Source of the DNA: an uncultured Bacteroidales bacterium
Lineage (GTDB): Bacteria; Bacteroidota; Bacteroidia; Bacteroidales; Bacteroidaceae
DNA: 57,093 bases
Direction of reading: 5' to 3'
NCBI GenBank assembly: GCA_902768605.1
Contig: CACXLY010000007.1
Coordinates: forward strand, 1-57,093
The notes beneath the pieces were generated by a model. It was given only the letters and a program-made list of their open reading frames with translations, made no database searches and had not been told where the DNA came from. Below are positions 33,013 through 42,884 of the stretch, piece by piece. Each line of letters begins with the position of its first letter. Position 1 is the first letter of the stretch. Made by a program: the position numbers and the translations under genes.

Positions 33013-36000
33013 ATGAAAAAGATTACCCTACTCATCTGCACCTTCCTCTCCCTTGCCGTTCTGGTGCCCGGCATCTCAACCCTGAAAGCTGAACCCATCG
33101 GCAAAAACGCCGCCCGATACACGGCTCGAGCCTTCATGCTCGCCAAGGGCAAACAGCTCTCCGCGTCCAAGCCCTCTCAAATGAAAGCTTCGGGTTACAC
33201 CACCGCGGGCGACGAGAGCGAACAGCCCTACTATTATGTGTTCAATGCGGGCGATGATGGCGGCTACGTCATCGTGTCGGGCGACGACCGCGTGGAACCC
33301 ATCCTCGGCTACGTGGACCAGGGCTCGTTCGACCCGGAGAACATCCCCGAGAACATGCGCTCGTGGCTGCAACTCTATGCCGACCAGATAAAGTTCATCA
33401 TCGACAACGACATCCAGCCCGGCGACCCCCGCATTCAGAAGCGAAACAAGGTGCAAGCCACGAAGCACAGCATCCCCGAGCTGATGATGTCGCGCTGGAA
33501 CCAGGGCAACCCCTACAACCTGACTTGCCCGCAGTACTACAAGGAGGACGGCACGCGGGCTCTGCCCGCATCGGGATGCGCTGCCACGGCGATGGCGCAA
33601 GTCATCAACTTCTACAAATACCCCGACAAGACAAAAGCACAGATTCCCTCTCACTCCAACACCTACACGCTCTCCAACGGCACGAAGAAGACGGTGACGG
33701 CCCGCGCCGTGCCCAAGAACACGAAGATTGACTGGGAGAACATGCGCGACACGTATAGCTGCGGCAGCGACCACGAGCACGACCGCCCCGACACGGCTGT
33801 GGCCAACCTGATGCTCTATTGCGGCCAGTCGCTCAAGATGGGATGGGGAGGCTCCTCGGGTGCCGACACGTCAAGGTCGAGGGATGCGCTGGTCAACTAT
33901 TTCGGCTTCGACGCAAGGGCCTTCTGGGCTGAACGTCCCAACTACACCATCGACGAATGGGCCAACATGCTCTACGACGAGCTGGAGGCGGGCTATCCCG
34001 TCCTCTATCGCGGACACTCATCGGGCGGCGGCCATGCTTTCGTGATTGACGGCTTCGACGGCGACAACCTCTTCCACGTCAATTGGGGCTGGGGCGGCGG
34101 CAGCAACGGCTGGTTCCTCATCAGCATCCTCAACCCGGGCGACACGAGCGGCATCGGCGCAAGCAGCAGCAGCGACGGATACAGCATGACGCAGGGCGGA
34201 TGCTTCAACCTACGCACACCCGACACGCCAAGAGAGTCCTACCTCACCATCAGCGACGTCTCCATCACGAACACGAGCATCAGGGCAAAGTTCACCAACA
34301 AGACAGGCGTGAAGGGCACCTTCCACACAGGCATCGTGATGCTCGACGAGAACGGCGGGCTGGCGCTTGTAGGCACGAAACAGTCCATTTCGGGCATGGC
34401 CGACGGCAACGCTCAGACAAAAACATTCCAGATAGCAGGCAAACTGCCCGCAGGAACGTACAAGCTCTCGCCCGCCAGCAAGCCCTCGAAGAGCGAGACG
34501 TGGCGCGCCAAGTTCAACATGCACAACGAGTACATCGAAGCCGTGGTGGACAGCCTCGGCAACACCGACATCCACTTCCCCTACCCCACCTACGAGGACA
34601 TCAGCATCGACACCATCACCTTCCCCGGCACTCGCATCGTGGGCAAGGAGCAGGAGGTGAAGGTGACGTTCCGCAACAACGGCAAGGAGTACTTCAAGAC
34701 GGTTTACTTCCTCGCCAGCAAGACGCAAACGAAGGTCTATACCAAGAGCAAGTCGATGGTATCGGTGCGCTCGGGCGAGACGGTCGATGTGTCGTACTTC
34801 TTCAAGCCTGAAGAGACGGGCACCTACAACCTTTGGTTCTGCACCGACGAAAAGGGCAGCAACGTGGTGGGACAAGGCACGATGGACATCATCACGGAAG
34901 CGGAAGCCGTACAGGCCAACCTCTCCATCACGTCGTACGACATCAAGAACCTCGTCAACGAAGCTGCTGTGGGCAAGCGCCTCATCGGTCAGGCCAAAAT
35001 CAAGAACAACGGCTCGCAGCCCTACAACGCGAGCGTGAAGCTGCAGATATGGAGCCAGAAGGTCGGCAGCAGCACGGCCTACAGCGGTTCCACGCGCTCC
35101 TTCCCCGTCAATATCGCTCCGGGCAAGACGGGCGTCGTCGACTTTGAGTTCGACGGACTGAGCGAAGGCTACTACTACCGCATCAAGGCGATGTACTCCA
35201 ATCAGGACGGCACGCTTGGCGGCGGCGGCATTTGGGACCACCGATGGGAGATGAAGCCCGGCATCCTGATTTGGAAGGCCGACGGCAGCGTTGACGGCAA
35301 GGCGTACAGCGCATCGATGAATGCCGGCACCACGACGGTGGGCTTCTTCGCCAACTGCAACAAGATAACCCGCCTGACACTCAACAGAAACAACCGCAAC
35401 GTCATCTATGCCTTTGCGCCCGACATGACTCTGCCCAAGACGAACAATACCTTCAATGCCGTGATAGGCAATCATGCCGACCGCATCGACTTGGTCAACG
35501 ACCAAGCATACTACATCCCCATCAGCTTCGATGCCGACAGCGCCTCCTTCACCTACACCTTCCCCGAGACGGAAGACGGGACGGGATGGCACGCCTTCAC
35601 TATGCCCTTCGCCTCCGACTCCCTTCTGCTCGACAGCGTGCCCGTCGCGCTCACCGACTCGCTCAACCATTTCTGGATTTATGAGTTCAGTGCCGAAGGC
35701 AACAGCGGCGAGCCTATCTTCAAGCAGGTAACGGAGCTGAGAGGCGGCACGCCCTATATCATCGCGGGCGACTCCACGATGGCCGGGCGCTCGCTCGTCT
35801 TCCACGCACTCCGAGTGCCGTTCTTCAAGACCGGTTCGGACAAGATGCTCGTCACGTCGCCAAGCTTCAAGTTCCACGGCAACACGCTTCAGCCGAAGCT
35901 CAAGGAATGCTTTGTCCTGAACGAGGAAGGCACGGCATTCGAGTACACCACCACCATCAAGACGCTCAACGCGATGGAGCCCTACTTCACGACAAACATC

Positions 36001-36732
36001 GCAGACACGCTGGCTCCCGCTTCCATCATCCTGCCCGACGTTCCTGTCCGTCCCGTTCAAGAGGTGACGCTCGACGAGATGGCATCCGAGCCCGTCATCA
36101 GCGGCACGTACGACGTGCTGACCCTCAAGCGCTCGTTCGAGGCAGGACTCAACACCATCTGCCTGCCCTTCCGGGTTGACGACATCGCAGCCGTCTTCGG
36201 AGAGGGCGCAATGGCCTATGAGTTCTACGGACTGACGGGCCATGAAATCGACTTCGGCAAGACAGAGAGCCTCGCAGCTGGGGTGCCCTATCTCATCCTC
36301 CTGCCCGAAGCCATCGCAGACGACATCGTCCTCTCCAACGTCACTATCGACGAGGAAAGCATCGAAGCAGGTTTCATCGACAGATACGGCATAAGCTTCC
36401 GCGGCACCTATCAGCCGCAAGAAATGGACAATGGGCAATGGATAATGGGCGACAAGCTGCTGAACGTCTTCAACGTAGCAGCAGATGCCACGCTTGCGGC
36501 AAGTAGCGAGGTGGGCGGCTTCCGCGCATTCCTCTGCCTGCCCGATGGCGAAGAGGGCTATACCATCCGCCTCTACGACGATGCAACCGCCATCAGGGCT
36601 ATTGCAAATGGGCAATGGACGGGCGACGATGAGACGTACGACCTGTCAGGCCGCAAAGTGGCAAACGGAAATCGGTTGAATGGCAAGTCGAAAGGCATCT
36701 TCATTACGAACGGAAAGAAAGTGCTGAAGTAG
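33013..36732 (+). CDS. Secreted C10 (streptopain-like) cysteine protease, copy 2
   Basis: 1239 residues from ATG 33013, similar along its whole length to copy 1 and clearly a tandem duplicate. Signal peptide MKKITLLICTFLSLAVLVPG..., Spi-like propeptide, Cys189 (PASGCAATAMAQVINFYKYP), His341 (GGGHAFVIDGFDG) and NWGWGG are intact. The accessory domains and the ICLPF/VPYLI modules are shared. It differs near the end: codons QEMDNGQWIMGD (about 36418-36453) and AIANGQW come from an AATGGGCAATGG word inserted in frame. The tail is YDLSGRKV...GIFITNGKKVLK. Own promoter and terminator, so the copies can be regulated separately. Confidence 0.9.
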   Translation: MKKITLLICTFLSLAVLVPGISTLKAEPIGKNAARYTARAFMLAKGKQLSASKPSQMKASGYTTAGDESEQPYYYVFNAGDDGGYVIVSGDDRVEPILGYVDQGSFDPENIPENMRSWLQLYADQIKFIIDNDIQPGDPRIQKRNKVQATKHSIPELMMSRWNQGNPYNLTCPQYYKEDGTRALPASGCAATAMAQVINFYKYPDKTKAQIPSHSNTYTLSNGTKKTVTARAVPKNTKIDWENMRDTYSCGSDHEHDRPDTAVANLMLYCGQSLKMGWGGSSGADTSRSRDALVNYFGFDARAFWAERPNYTIDEWANMLYDELEAGYPVLYRGHSSGGGHAFVIDGFDGDNLFHVNWGWGGGSNGWFLISILNPGDTSGIGASSSSDGYSMTQGGCFNLRTPDTPRESYLTISDVSITNTSIRAKFTNKTGVKGTFHTGIVMLDENGGLALVGTKQSISGMADGNAQTKTFQIAGKLPAGTYKLSPASKPSKSETWRAKFNMHNEYIEAVVDSLGNTDIHFPYPTYEDISIDTITFPGTRIVGKEQEVKVTFRNNGKEYFKTVYFLASKTQTKVYTKSKSMVSVRSGETVDVSYFFKPEETGTYNLWFCTDEKGSNVVGQGTMDIITEAEAVQANLSITSYDIKNLVNEAAVGKRLIGQAKIKNNGSQPYNASVKLQIWSQKVGSSTAYSGSTRSFPVNIAPGKTGVVDFEFDGLSEGYYYRIKAMYSNQDGTLGGGGIWDHRWEMKPGILIWKADGSVDGKAYSASMNAGTTTVGFFANCNKITRLTLNRNNRNVIYAFAPDMTLPKTNNTFNAVIGNHADRIDLVNDQAYYIPISFDADSASFTYTFPETEDGTGWHAFTMPFASDSLLLDSVPVALTDSLNHFWIYEFSAEGNSGEPIFKQVTELRGGTPYIIAGDSTMAGRSLVFHALRVPFFKTGSDKMLVTSPSFKFHGNTLQPKLKECFVLNEEGTAFEYTTTIKTLNAMEPYFTTNIADTLAPASIILPDVPVRPVQEVTLDEMASEPVISGTYDVLTLKRSFEAGLNTICLPFRVDDIAAVFGEGAMAYEFYGLTGHEIDFGKTESLAAGVPYLILLPEAIADDIVLSNVTIDEESIEAGFIDRYGISFRGTYQPQEMDNGQWIMGDKLLNVFNVAADATLAASSEVGGFRAFLCLPDGEEGYTIRLYDDATAIRAIANGQWTGDDETYDLSGRKVANGNRLNGKSKGIFITNGKKVLK

Positions 36733-36756
36733 CCCGAGCTCACTTGATGCAGAATA

Positions 36757-36792
36757 AAAAAGGCGGCGTGTCTCACGACATGCCGCTTTTGC
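36757..36792 (+). terminator. Terminator of C10 protease copy 2
   Basis: GCGGCGTGTC (36763-36772) pairs with GACATGCCGC (36777-36786), flanked by AAAA and TTTT, so it may act in both directions. Confidence 0.7.
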
Positions 36793-36948
36793 GTTAACTA
36801 AATAACTGAAGGTAAAAAGAATGTTTTGTCATCGAAATGACGGTGCGAAGATACGAAAAAAATCTAAACTCAGAACAAAGAACGACGAAAAAATAGCGAA
36901 TAAAAGAAAAATTCTATAATTTCCGCGTAGTAATCACTAATCTTTTCA

Positions 36949-36956
36949 TATCTTTG
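36949..36956 (+). promoter_or_regulatory. glnS promoter (-7 box)
   Basis: TATCTTTG, 31 bp before the glnS ATG. No clear -33 TTG at the right distance. Confidence 0.55.
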
Positions 36957-36987
36957 CACATTAAATAGGACATAAAAAACGACAATC

Positions 36988-38778
36988 ATGACAGAGACGA
37001 CAGGCAACATTGAAGAGAAGAAAAGCCTTAATTTCATAGAACAGAAGGTTGAGAAGGATTTGGCCGAGGGCAAGAACGGCGGACGCATTCAGACACGTTT
37101 CCCGCCCGAACCCAACGGCTACCTGCACATCGGGCACGCCAAAGCCATTGCCCTCGACTTCGGCATCGCCGAGCAATACGGCGGCAAGTGCAACCTCCGC
37201 TTCGACGACACAAACCCCACGAAAGAGGACACGGAGTACATCGAGAGCATTGAGCACGATATTCAGTGGCTCGGGTTCCAGTGGGACAATGTCTTTTACG
37301 CGAGCGATTACTTTCAGGAGCTTTGGGACTTTGCCGAGTGGCTCATCATGCAGGGACGTGCCTACGTGGACGAGCAGAGCGCAGAGGTCATTGCACAGCA
37401 AAAGGGAACGACCACGAAGCCCGGCACCAACAGCCCCTTCCGCGACCGTCCCGCCGAGGAGAGCCTCAAGTTGTTCCGCTTCATGAATAGCGGAGAGGCA
37501 GTGCCCGGAACGCTTGTCCTCCGCGCCAAAATCGACATGGCGCACCCCAACATGCTCTTTCGCGACCCACTCCTCTACCGCGTCATGAACATCCCGCATA
37601 TCAGGACGGGCAACAAGTGGAACGCTTACCCGATGTACGACTTCACGCACGGACAGAGCGACTATCTGGAGGGCGTGACGCACAGCCTGTGCACCCTCGA
37701 GTTCGTCGAGCACCGACCCCTCTACGACCTCTTCGTTTCATGGATGAAGGAGTGGGCCCTCTCTATCTCCCCCTTAAAGGGGGAGGACAAGAAGTCTCCC
37801 TTTAAGGGAGATTTAGAGGGTCCTTACGACGGTCCGCGCCAAACGGAGTTCAACAAGCTGAATCTCAGCTACACGCTCATGAGCAAGCGCAACCTGCTGG
37901 CCCTCGTCAAGGAGGGATTGGTGAGCGGATGGGACGACCCCCGCATGCCCACCATTTGCGGCTTCCGACGTCGCGGCTACAGCCCCGAGAGCATTCGCGG
38001 CTTCATCAAGAAGATAGGCTACACCACGTTCGATGCCCTCAACGAGATGGCGCTCCTGGAGAGTGCCGTGCGCGAGGACCTCAACAGCCGCGCCATCCGC
38101 GTCAGCGCCGTGCTCGACCCCGTCAAGGTCGTCATCACGAACTATCCGGAAGGTCAGGTCGAGCAGCTCACCGCCATCAACAATCCCGAGAATGAGGCCG
38201 ACGGAACACATACGATTGCATTCAGCCGCGAGATTTGGATTGAGCGCGACGACTTCCAGGAGGAGGCAGAGAAGAAGTTCATGCGTCTCGCTCCCGGAAA
38301 GGAAGTGCGACTCAAGAACGCATATATAATAATGTGTACCGGCTGCACGAAAGATGCGGAGGGTCGCGTCACCGAAATCCAGTGCACCTACGACCCCGAG
38401 AGCCGCAGCGGAATGCCTGGTGCCGACCGCAAAATCAAGGGAAAGACGCTGCACTGGGTCAGCTGCGAGCATGCCGTAAAGGCTGAAGTTCGCCTCTACG
38501 ACCGCCTTTGGAAGGTGGAGAATCCGCGCGACGAACTTGCCGCCATCCGCGAAGCGCAGGACTGCGACGCGGTGACGGCCATGAAGCAAATCATCAACCC
38601 CGACAGCCTCACCGTACTCAAGGACTGCTACGTCGAGGAGTTCGCCGCCACGATGCAGCCGCTCTCGTATCTCCAGTTCCAGCGAATCGGCTACTTCAAC
38701 GTCGATACGGAGAGCACGCCCGAGCACCTCATCTTCAACAAGACAGTAGGACTCAAGGACACCTGGACGAAGAAATAG
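36988..38778 (+). CDS. glnS: Glutaminyl-tRNA synthetase
   Basis: Class I tRNA synthetase that charges tRNA-Gln, 596 residues. FPPEPNGYLHIGHAKAI holds HIGH at 47-50; the KMSKS equivalent is LMSKRN near residue 297-302; RFDDTNPTKED and the C-terminal anticodon-binding beta-barrels are intact. Between the LYD..V..W helix and the PRQTEFNKLNLSYTLMSK block, where relatives continue directly, there is an extra stretch of about 23 residues (SPLKGEDKKSPFKGDLEG) encoded by two palindromic CCCTTTAAGGG words (37765-37830). It preserves the frame and lies in a surface loop next to the catalytic KMSKS region. Single gene with own promoter. Confidence 0.95.
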   Translation: MTETTGNIEEKKSLNFIEQKVEKDLAEGKNGGRIQTRFPPEPNGYLHIGHAKAIALDFGIAEQYGGKCNLRFDDTNPTKEDTEYIESIEHDIQWLGFQWDNVFYASDYFQELWDFAEWLIMQGRAYVDEQSAEVIAQQKGTTTKPGTNSPFRDRPAEESLKLFRFMNSGEAVPGTLVLRAKIDMAHPNMLFRDPLLYRVMNIPHIRTGNKWNAYPMYDFTHGQSDYLEGVTHSLCTLEFVEHRPLYDLFVSWMKEWALSISPLKGEDKKSPFKGDLEGPYDGPRQTEFNKLNLSYTLMSKRNLLALVKEGLVSGWDDPRMPTICGFRRRGYSPESIRGFIKKIGYTTFDALNEMALLESAVREDLNSRAIRVSAVLDPVKVVITNYPEGQVEQLTAINNPENEADGTHTIAFSREIWIERDDFQEEAEKKFMRLAPGKEVRLKNAYIIMCTGCTKDAEGRVTEIQCTYDPESRSGMPGADRKIKGKTLHWVSCEHAVKAEVRLYDRLWKVENPRDELAAIREAQDCDAVTAMKQIINPDSLTVLKDCYVEEFAATMQPLSYLQFQRIGYFNVDTESTPEHLIFNKTVGLKDTWTKK

Positions 38779-38824
38779 GCCATTCGTCAGCAAGCGTCGC
38801 CCCGCATCACAGGTGAAGCAGTTT

Positions 38825-38890
38825 GCAAGTTCATGTACATTCAATTGCAAGTTCATGTACATTCAATTGCAAGTTCATGTACTTTCAAAG
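38825..38890. repeat. 22-bp tandem array after glnS
   Basis: Units GCAAGTTCATGTACATTCAA plus TT start at 38825, 38847 and 38869, exactly 22 bp apart. Begins 46 bp past the glnS stop. Confidence 0.85.
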
Positions 38891-38955
38891 GACTCAACGT
38901 GAAGGGTTGGCAAAGACAACGGGCAAAACCGTCCGCCACAACGCGGAATAAAGGG

Positions 38956-39003
38956 CAATGCTCAATGATTCAATGGTCAATATTCAATGTTCAATGTTGA
39001 ATA
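38956..39003. repeat. TCAATGTTCAATG word repeat
   Basis: Runs of CAATG-TTCAATG/GGTCAATATT words up to the start of the TPR gene. No gene between 38779 and 39010. Confidence 0.6.
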
Positions 39004-39010
39004 AACAAGA

Positions 39011-40483
39011 ATGGAAGACAGCAACAAGTACTATCAGTCGCGGCATTTTCTGAGGTTGCTTCATCGCTACGAAAAGGCAATCGCAGAGGGGCAGACGCCT
39101 TATATGGAGGCGGACGAGCTGACCGATATTGCCGAATATTACATGACGGGCAAGCAGGACGCCAAAGCCAACCAGGCCATCAAGGCGGCAATCGACATGC
39201 ACCCTGACAGCGTCGACCCGCAGATCTTCCTTGCCAGGCAACGATTGTACTACGGGCAGCTCGACGAGGCGCGCGACATCATCGACGCCATCACCGAACA
39301 GGACGACCAGGAAGTCATATACATCCGGGCCGAGCTTCTCATCAAAGAGGGGCATGCCGACAAGGCGTCCGACTTCCTCCTTCAGCAAATGGACGCCATG
39401 CAGGACTGTCTCGACACCTATCTCTACGACTGCGTCTCCATCTTCATGGACTACGACAAATGGGAGCTGGCAGGTCAATGGCTCGAGCACCTCAAGTCCG
39501 CCTACCCCACCCATCCGCGCGTACCCATCATGGAGGCTGAAATAGATATGGGCCTCGACGACTATGAGGACGCCTACACGCTGCTGAAAGAGATTCTCGA
39601 AAAAGAACCCTACGACTCAGAAGCCTGGAATCTCCTGGCCGAGACATGCATCGCGCTCGAGAAGTTCACCGAAGCTCTCGAGGCTGCCGACTTCGCGCTC
39701 GCCATCAATCCAAAGGACAGCAATGCCGTCCTGATGAAGGCAAATGCCTTTATGCAAGCCGACAAGATGCCCGAAGCCATTGAACACTACAAGAAATACC
39801 TCATCAGCCGGCCCGACGACTTCAGGGTTCAGATTTCGCTCGCCATTTGTCTGAGCAGCGAAGAGCGCTATAAGGAAGTGCTTTCCGTGCTCTCGCAAGC
39901 AGAGCCGAGTGCAATGGAGTTGCCCGAGAAGAAGTCCGAGCTGTCGCAAATCTACCAGTTGATGGCGTTCGCCCAATGTCGTCTGAACAAGATTCCCGAA
40001 GCCATCGACCTCATCAAGAAAGCGTGGGACTACTGCGACGAAAGTCAGCGATGGCGGTGCGCATTGACGGAAGGCGACATCTACCTGCAGGCGGAACAGG
40101 CCAAGCGGGCTGAAGACAGCTTCACCTATGCCCTTGAGAAAAGCGGCGACAAGGGCGAGACGCTCTTCAACATTGCCCTCTCCTACGGCAATGCTGGCTA
40201 TAACGACGTCGCCATCGACCTGCTCGAGGACGTCTGGACGCTCTACGGAACGGAAGAGGGAAAGTTTGTCGTGCCCTACATCGCGAATTACTATCTCCGC
40301 AAGAACGACATGGAGCACTTCCTCACTTACCTCCAGCTCGCCCCCTTCTGCGACCGCGAATCCACGTACGTCCTCTTCCACGACCGCTTCCCGGGTGTCA
40401 CCCCCGAGGACTACTACGCATACGCCTTCAAGGAAGTGCACGGAACCTTCCCAAAACCTATCGACCCAAGCGACTTCCTCTAA
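39011..40483 (+). CDS. Tetratricopeptide-repeat protein
   Basis: 490 residues of helical TPR-type repeats from about 40 to 430 (for example EAWNLLAETCIALEKFTEALEAADFALAINPKDSNAVLMKANAFMQADKMPEAIEHYKKYL split over several units). No signal peptide, so cytoplasmic. Ends EVHGTFPKPIDPSDFL. TPR proteins are scaffolds; the partner is unknown. The sialate esterase gene starts 47 bp downstream, with no promoter seen between. Confidence 0.85.
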   Translation: MEDSNKYYQSRHFLRLLHRYEKAIAEGQTPYMEADELTDIAEYYMTGKQDAKANQAIKAAIDMHPDSVDPQIFLARQRLYYGQLDEARDIIDAITEQDDQEVIYIRAELLIKEGHADKASDFLLQQMDAMQDCLDTYLYDCVSIFMDYDKWELAGQWLEHLKSAYPTHPRVPIMEAEIDMGLDDYEDAYTLLKEILEKEPYDSEAWNLLAETCIALEKFTEALEAADFALAINPKDSNAVLMKANAFMQADKMPEAIEHYKKYLISRPDDFRVQISLAICLSSEERYKEVLSVLSQAEPSAMELPEKKSELSQIYQLMAFAQCRLNKIPEAIDLIKKAWDYCDESQRWRCALTEGDIYLQAEQAKRAEDSFTYALEKSGDKGETLFNIALSYGNAGYNDVAIDLLEDVWTLYGTEEGKFVVPYIANYYLRKNDMEHFLTYLQLAPFCDRESTYVLFHDRFPGVTPEDYYAYAFKEVHGTFPKPIDPSDFL

Positions 40484-40530
40484 GGCCGCCTACCGGTCCG
40501 TCTGCCAACGAAGAAACCCTTCGATTGAAT

Positions 40531-42003
40531 ATGAAAAAGCTCGTATATGTAATTGTGACGCTGCTGCTGCTTGTGTGGCCCCGCCCCAGCTCAGCACGCA
40601 TCACCTGCGGCCCTCTGGTGGGCGAGCACATGGTTCTGCAGCAGCAGACCGACGCGCGCCTTTGGGGATGGACCGACCGCGGGACGGGCACGACCGTGAC
40701 ACTTCGCACCTCTTGGAACAAGACGCGACAGAAGGTCAAGTCGGATGCCAATGGGCGCTGGGAGTTTCGCGTCCCGACCCCCAAAGCCTCGTTCGAGCCG
40801 CAGACCATCATCATCAGCGACGGCGACGGACAACAGGTCATCTCCGACGTCCTCATCGGAGAGGTATGGCTCGCCAGCGGGCAGAGCAACATGGAGATGC
40901 CGCTGCACGGCTTCCAGGGCTGCCCGGTGGAGAACAGCGCCCTCCACATCCTCGAGTCCACTCGATACAAAGGACGCCTGCATTTCAGCACGGTAGCCTT
41001 CTCCCCCCATCCGGAAGAGGTCGATACGGTGACGGCAGTCTGGCAGGACTGCATGCCGCAGACCGCCCGCGACTTTTGCGCCGCAGGTTATTTCTTTGGC
41101 ATTCGCCTGACCGAAGCCCTTGGCTGTCCCGTCGGCATCATCAACAGTTCGCTGGGCGCCACGCGCGTTGAGGGCTGGACACCCCCCAGCATCGTCAGCA
41201 CCTATCCGGGCGAAGACCTCACCTCCGAAACCTATTTGGGCGCCCATCTCGTCCGCCCGTCTTATAACGTCAATCGTGCCTTGCCATCCGTCTTCTACAA
41301 TGGCATGATTCATCCCCTCGAGCCGTACACCATCCGCGGATTCCTTTGGTATCAGGCCGAAGCGAATATCAACAGCCCCGAGGTCTATACGGAGCGGTTC
41401 GTCCGTATGGTTCAGAGCTGGCGCGAACGCTGGGGGCTGGGCGACTTGCCCTTCTACTACGTCGAGATATGTCCCTACGACTACTATTGGGCACGCGATA
41501 AGGCGACGGCCGCCCTCATGCGCGAGGCTCAGCTGCGAGCCAGCGAGATGCTGCCCCATATGGGTATGGTCTGCACAAACGACCTCGTGAAGGACTACGA
41601 GTATTGGCAAATACATCCCTGCATGAAGAAGGAGGTGGGCGACCGCCTTTGCCTGTGGGCGCTCGGCGATACGTATGCCATGCCGGGCATCGACTATCGC
41701 TATCCCATTTACCGCTCGATGGAGGTTGAGACGACATCACGAGGCAAGCAGGTACGCCTCACTTTCGACAATGCCGAGGATGGTTTCAACCGCAATGTTG
41801 ATATAGCAGGCTTCGAGATGTGCGGGCCCGATAGCGTTTGGCACAAAGCAGCAGCCGGGATAAGCGGCAAGCAGGTGACCGTCCGCTGCGACGACGTGGC
41901 CGAACCCGTCGCCGTACGTTACGCCTTCAAGAGCTTCCAGCCAGGCAACCTGAAGGCTAACTCGGGACTGCCCGTCATCCCGTTTCGGACGGACAAGTTT
42001 TAA
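40531..42003 (+). CDS. Sialate O-acetylesterase (SASA) family, secreted
   Basis: 490 residues with signal peptide MKKLVYVIVTLLLLVWPRPSSA. SGNH-type esterase of the 9-O-acetylesterase family: nucleophile motif ASGQSNMEMPL (Ser near 118), block INSSLGATRVEGWTP, FLWYQAEAN and the His block IHPCMKKEVGDRL. The family removes acetyl groups from sialic acids or from plant xylans. With two plant-type esterases 5-7 kb downstream, hemicellulose is as likely a substrate as host mucin. A start two codons earlier is possible. Confidence 0.88.
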   Translation: MKKLVYVIVTLLLLVWPRPSSARITCGPLVGEHMVLQQQTDARLWGWTDRGTGTTVTLRTSWNKTRQKVKSDANGRWEFRVPTPKASFEPQTIIISDGDGQQVISDVLIGEVWLASGQSNMEMPLHGFQGCPVENSALHILESTRYKGRLHFSTVAFSPHPEEVDTVTAVWQDCMPQTARDFCAAGYFFGIRLTEALGCPVGIINSSLGATRVEGWTPPSIVSTYPGEDLTSETYLGAHLVRPSYNVNRALPSVFYNGMIHPLEPYTIRGFLWYQAEANINSPEVYTERFVRMVQSWRERWGLGDLPFYYVEICPYDYYWARDKATAALMREAQLRASEMLPHMGMVCTNDLVKDYEYWQIHPCMKKEVGDRLCLWALGDTYAMPGIDYRYPIYRSMEVETTSRGKQVRLTFDNAEDGFNRNVDIAGFEMCGPDSVWHKAAAGISGKQVTVRCDDVAEPVAVRYAFKSFQPGNLKANSGLPVIPFRTDKF

Positions 42004-42016
42004 GTTAAATAAATTC

Positions 42017-42173
42017 GGGAGTTAATGAAGTTAAAGAAGTTAATGAAGTTAAAGGACGATACCGTCGGGATGTGGAGGACTCTTAGTTGGCAATTCAGCA
42101 GCAAAGTCTATTGTCCTTTAACTTCCCCAAGCGAGCGCAAGTGAGCTAACTTCTTTAACTTCTTTAACTCCCC
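42017..42173. repeat. GAAGTTAAA inverted word repeat
   Basis: GAGTTAATGAAGTTAAAGAA... at 42017-42055 and its reverse complement CCTTTAACTTC...TTCTTTAACTCC at 42114-42173 can form a long hairpin. The right arm with its GC core (AAGCGAGCGCAAGTGAGC) recurs in opposite orientation at 44951-45012. Confidence 0.8.
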
Positions 42174-42216
42174 TGAAAAACGAAACATCCTAAACTTAAT
42201 TATAATATCTAACGAC

Positions 42217-42774
42217 ATGAAAAAGATTGCATTGATGTTGATGGCGCTATTGGCGATGAGCCTCAACGCCAGTTCACAAGTTGGCAAACAAAAGACAGCC
42301 AAGGAGAAGAAAGTATTGGTTGCCTATTTCTCCGCGACGGGGACCACGAAGGCTGTGGCGGAGCGACTGGCAGAAACGACAGGCGGCACCTTGCACGAAA
42401 TCAAGCCGCAGCAGCCCTATACGGAAGCCGACCTCAATTGGCGCGACAAGCAGAGCCGCACCACTCTGGAGATGCAGGACAAGACATCCCGACCGGCCAT
42501 CACTTCCAAGCTGAAGAACGTGAAGGACTATGACCTCGTCTTTGTCGGTTTCCCCATCTGGTGGTACACCTGCCCTACTATTATCAATACCTTCATGGAA
42601 GCATACGACTTCAAGGGAAAGACCGTGGTTCCCTTCGCCACTTCGGGCGGAAGCGACATCAAAAAAGCATGCGACGACCTGAAAGACGCCTATCCCGACG
42701 TCCGCTGGAAAGACGGGAAGCTGCTGAACCGCGCATCGAAGAAGGACTTGGAGAAATGGGTCAAGACGCTGTGA
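42217..42774 (+). CDS. Flavodoxin-like protein with signal peptide
   Basis: 185 residues. [21 protein letters not shown] is a signal peptide. The flavodoxin fold follows: FMN phosphate loop [55 protein letters not shown]. Such exported flavodoxins (flavodoxin_4 type) are frequent in Bacteroidetes, and their partner is unknown. The signal-like start may mean periplasmic electron transfer. Followed after 110 bp by an ABC exporter gene. Confidence 0.87.
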   Translation: MKKIALMLMALLAMSLNASSQVGKQKTAKEKKVLVAYFSATGTTKAVAERLAETTGGTLHEIKPQQPYTEADLNWRDKQSRTTLEMQDKTSRPAITSKLKNVKDYDLVFVGFPIWWYTCPTIINTFMEAYDFKGKTVVPFATSGGSDIKKACDDLKDAYPDVRWKDGKLLNRASKKDLEKWVKTL

Positions 42775-42884
42775 GCCATCGCCCCGAGCGTTAGCGCAGC
42801 ATCCCCGAGCGGCACAAACGGCATGAGATGCCCGGTGGCAGCTTGCTCGCGGGGGGACACGAATCCACGCAATCGGTTTTGTTT

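Noticed and set aside
34210..36615. An 801-codon open frame antisense to C10 protease copy 2
   Set aside because: Its product is His/Asp/Val-rich with no recognisable fold, it lies wholly opposite a well-supported protease, and such long antisense frames are a side effect of the strong codon bias here.
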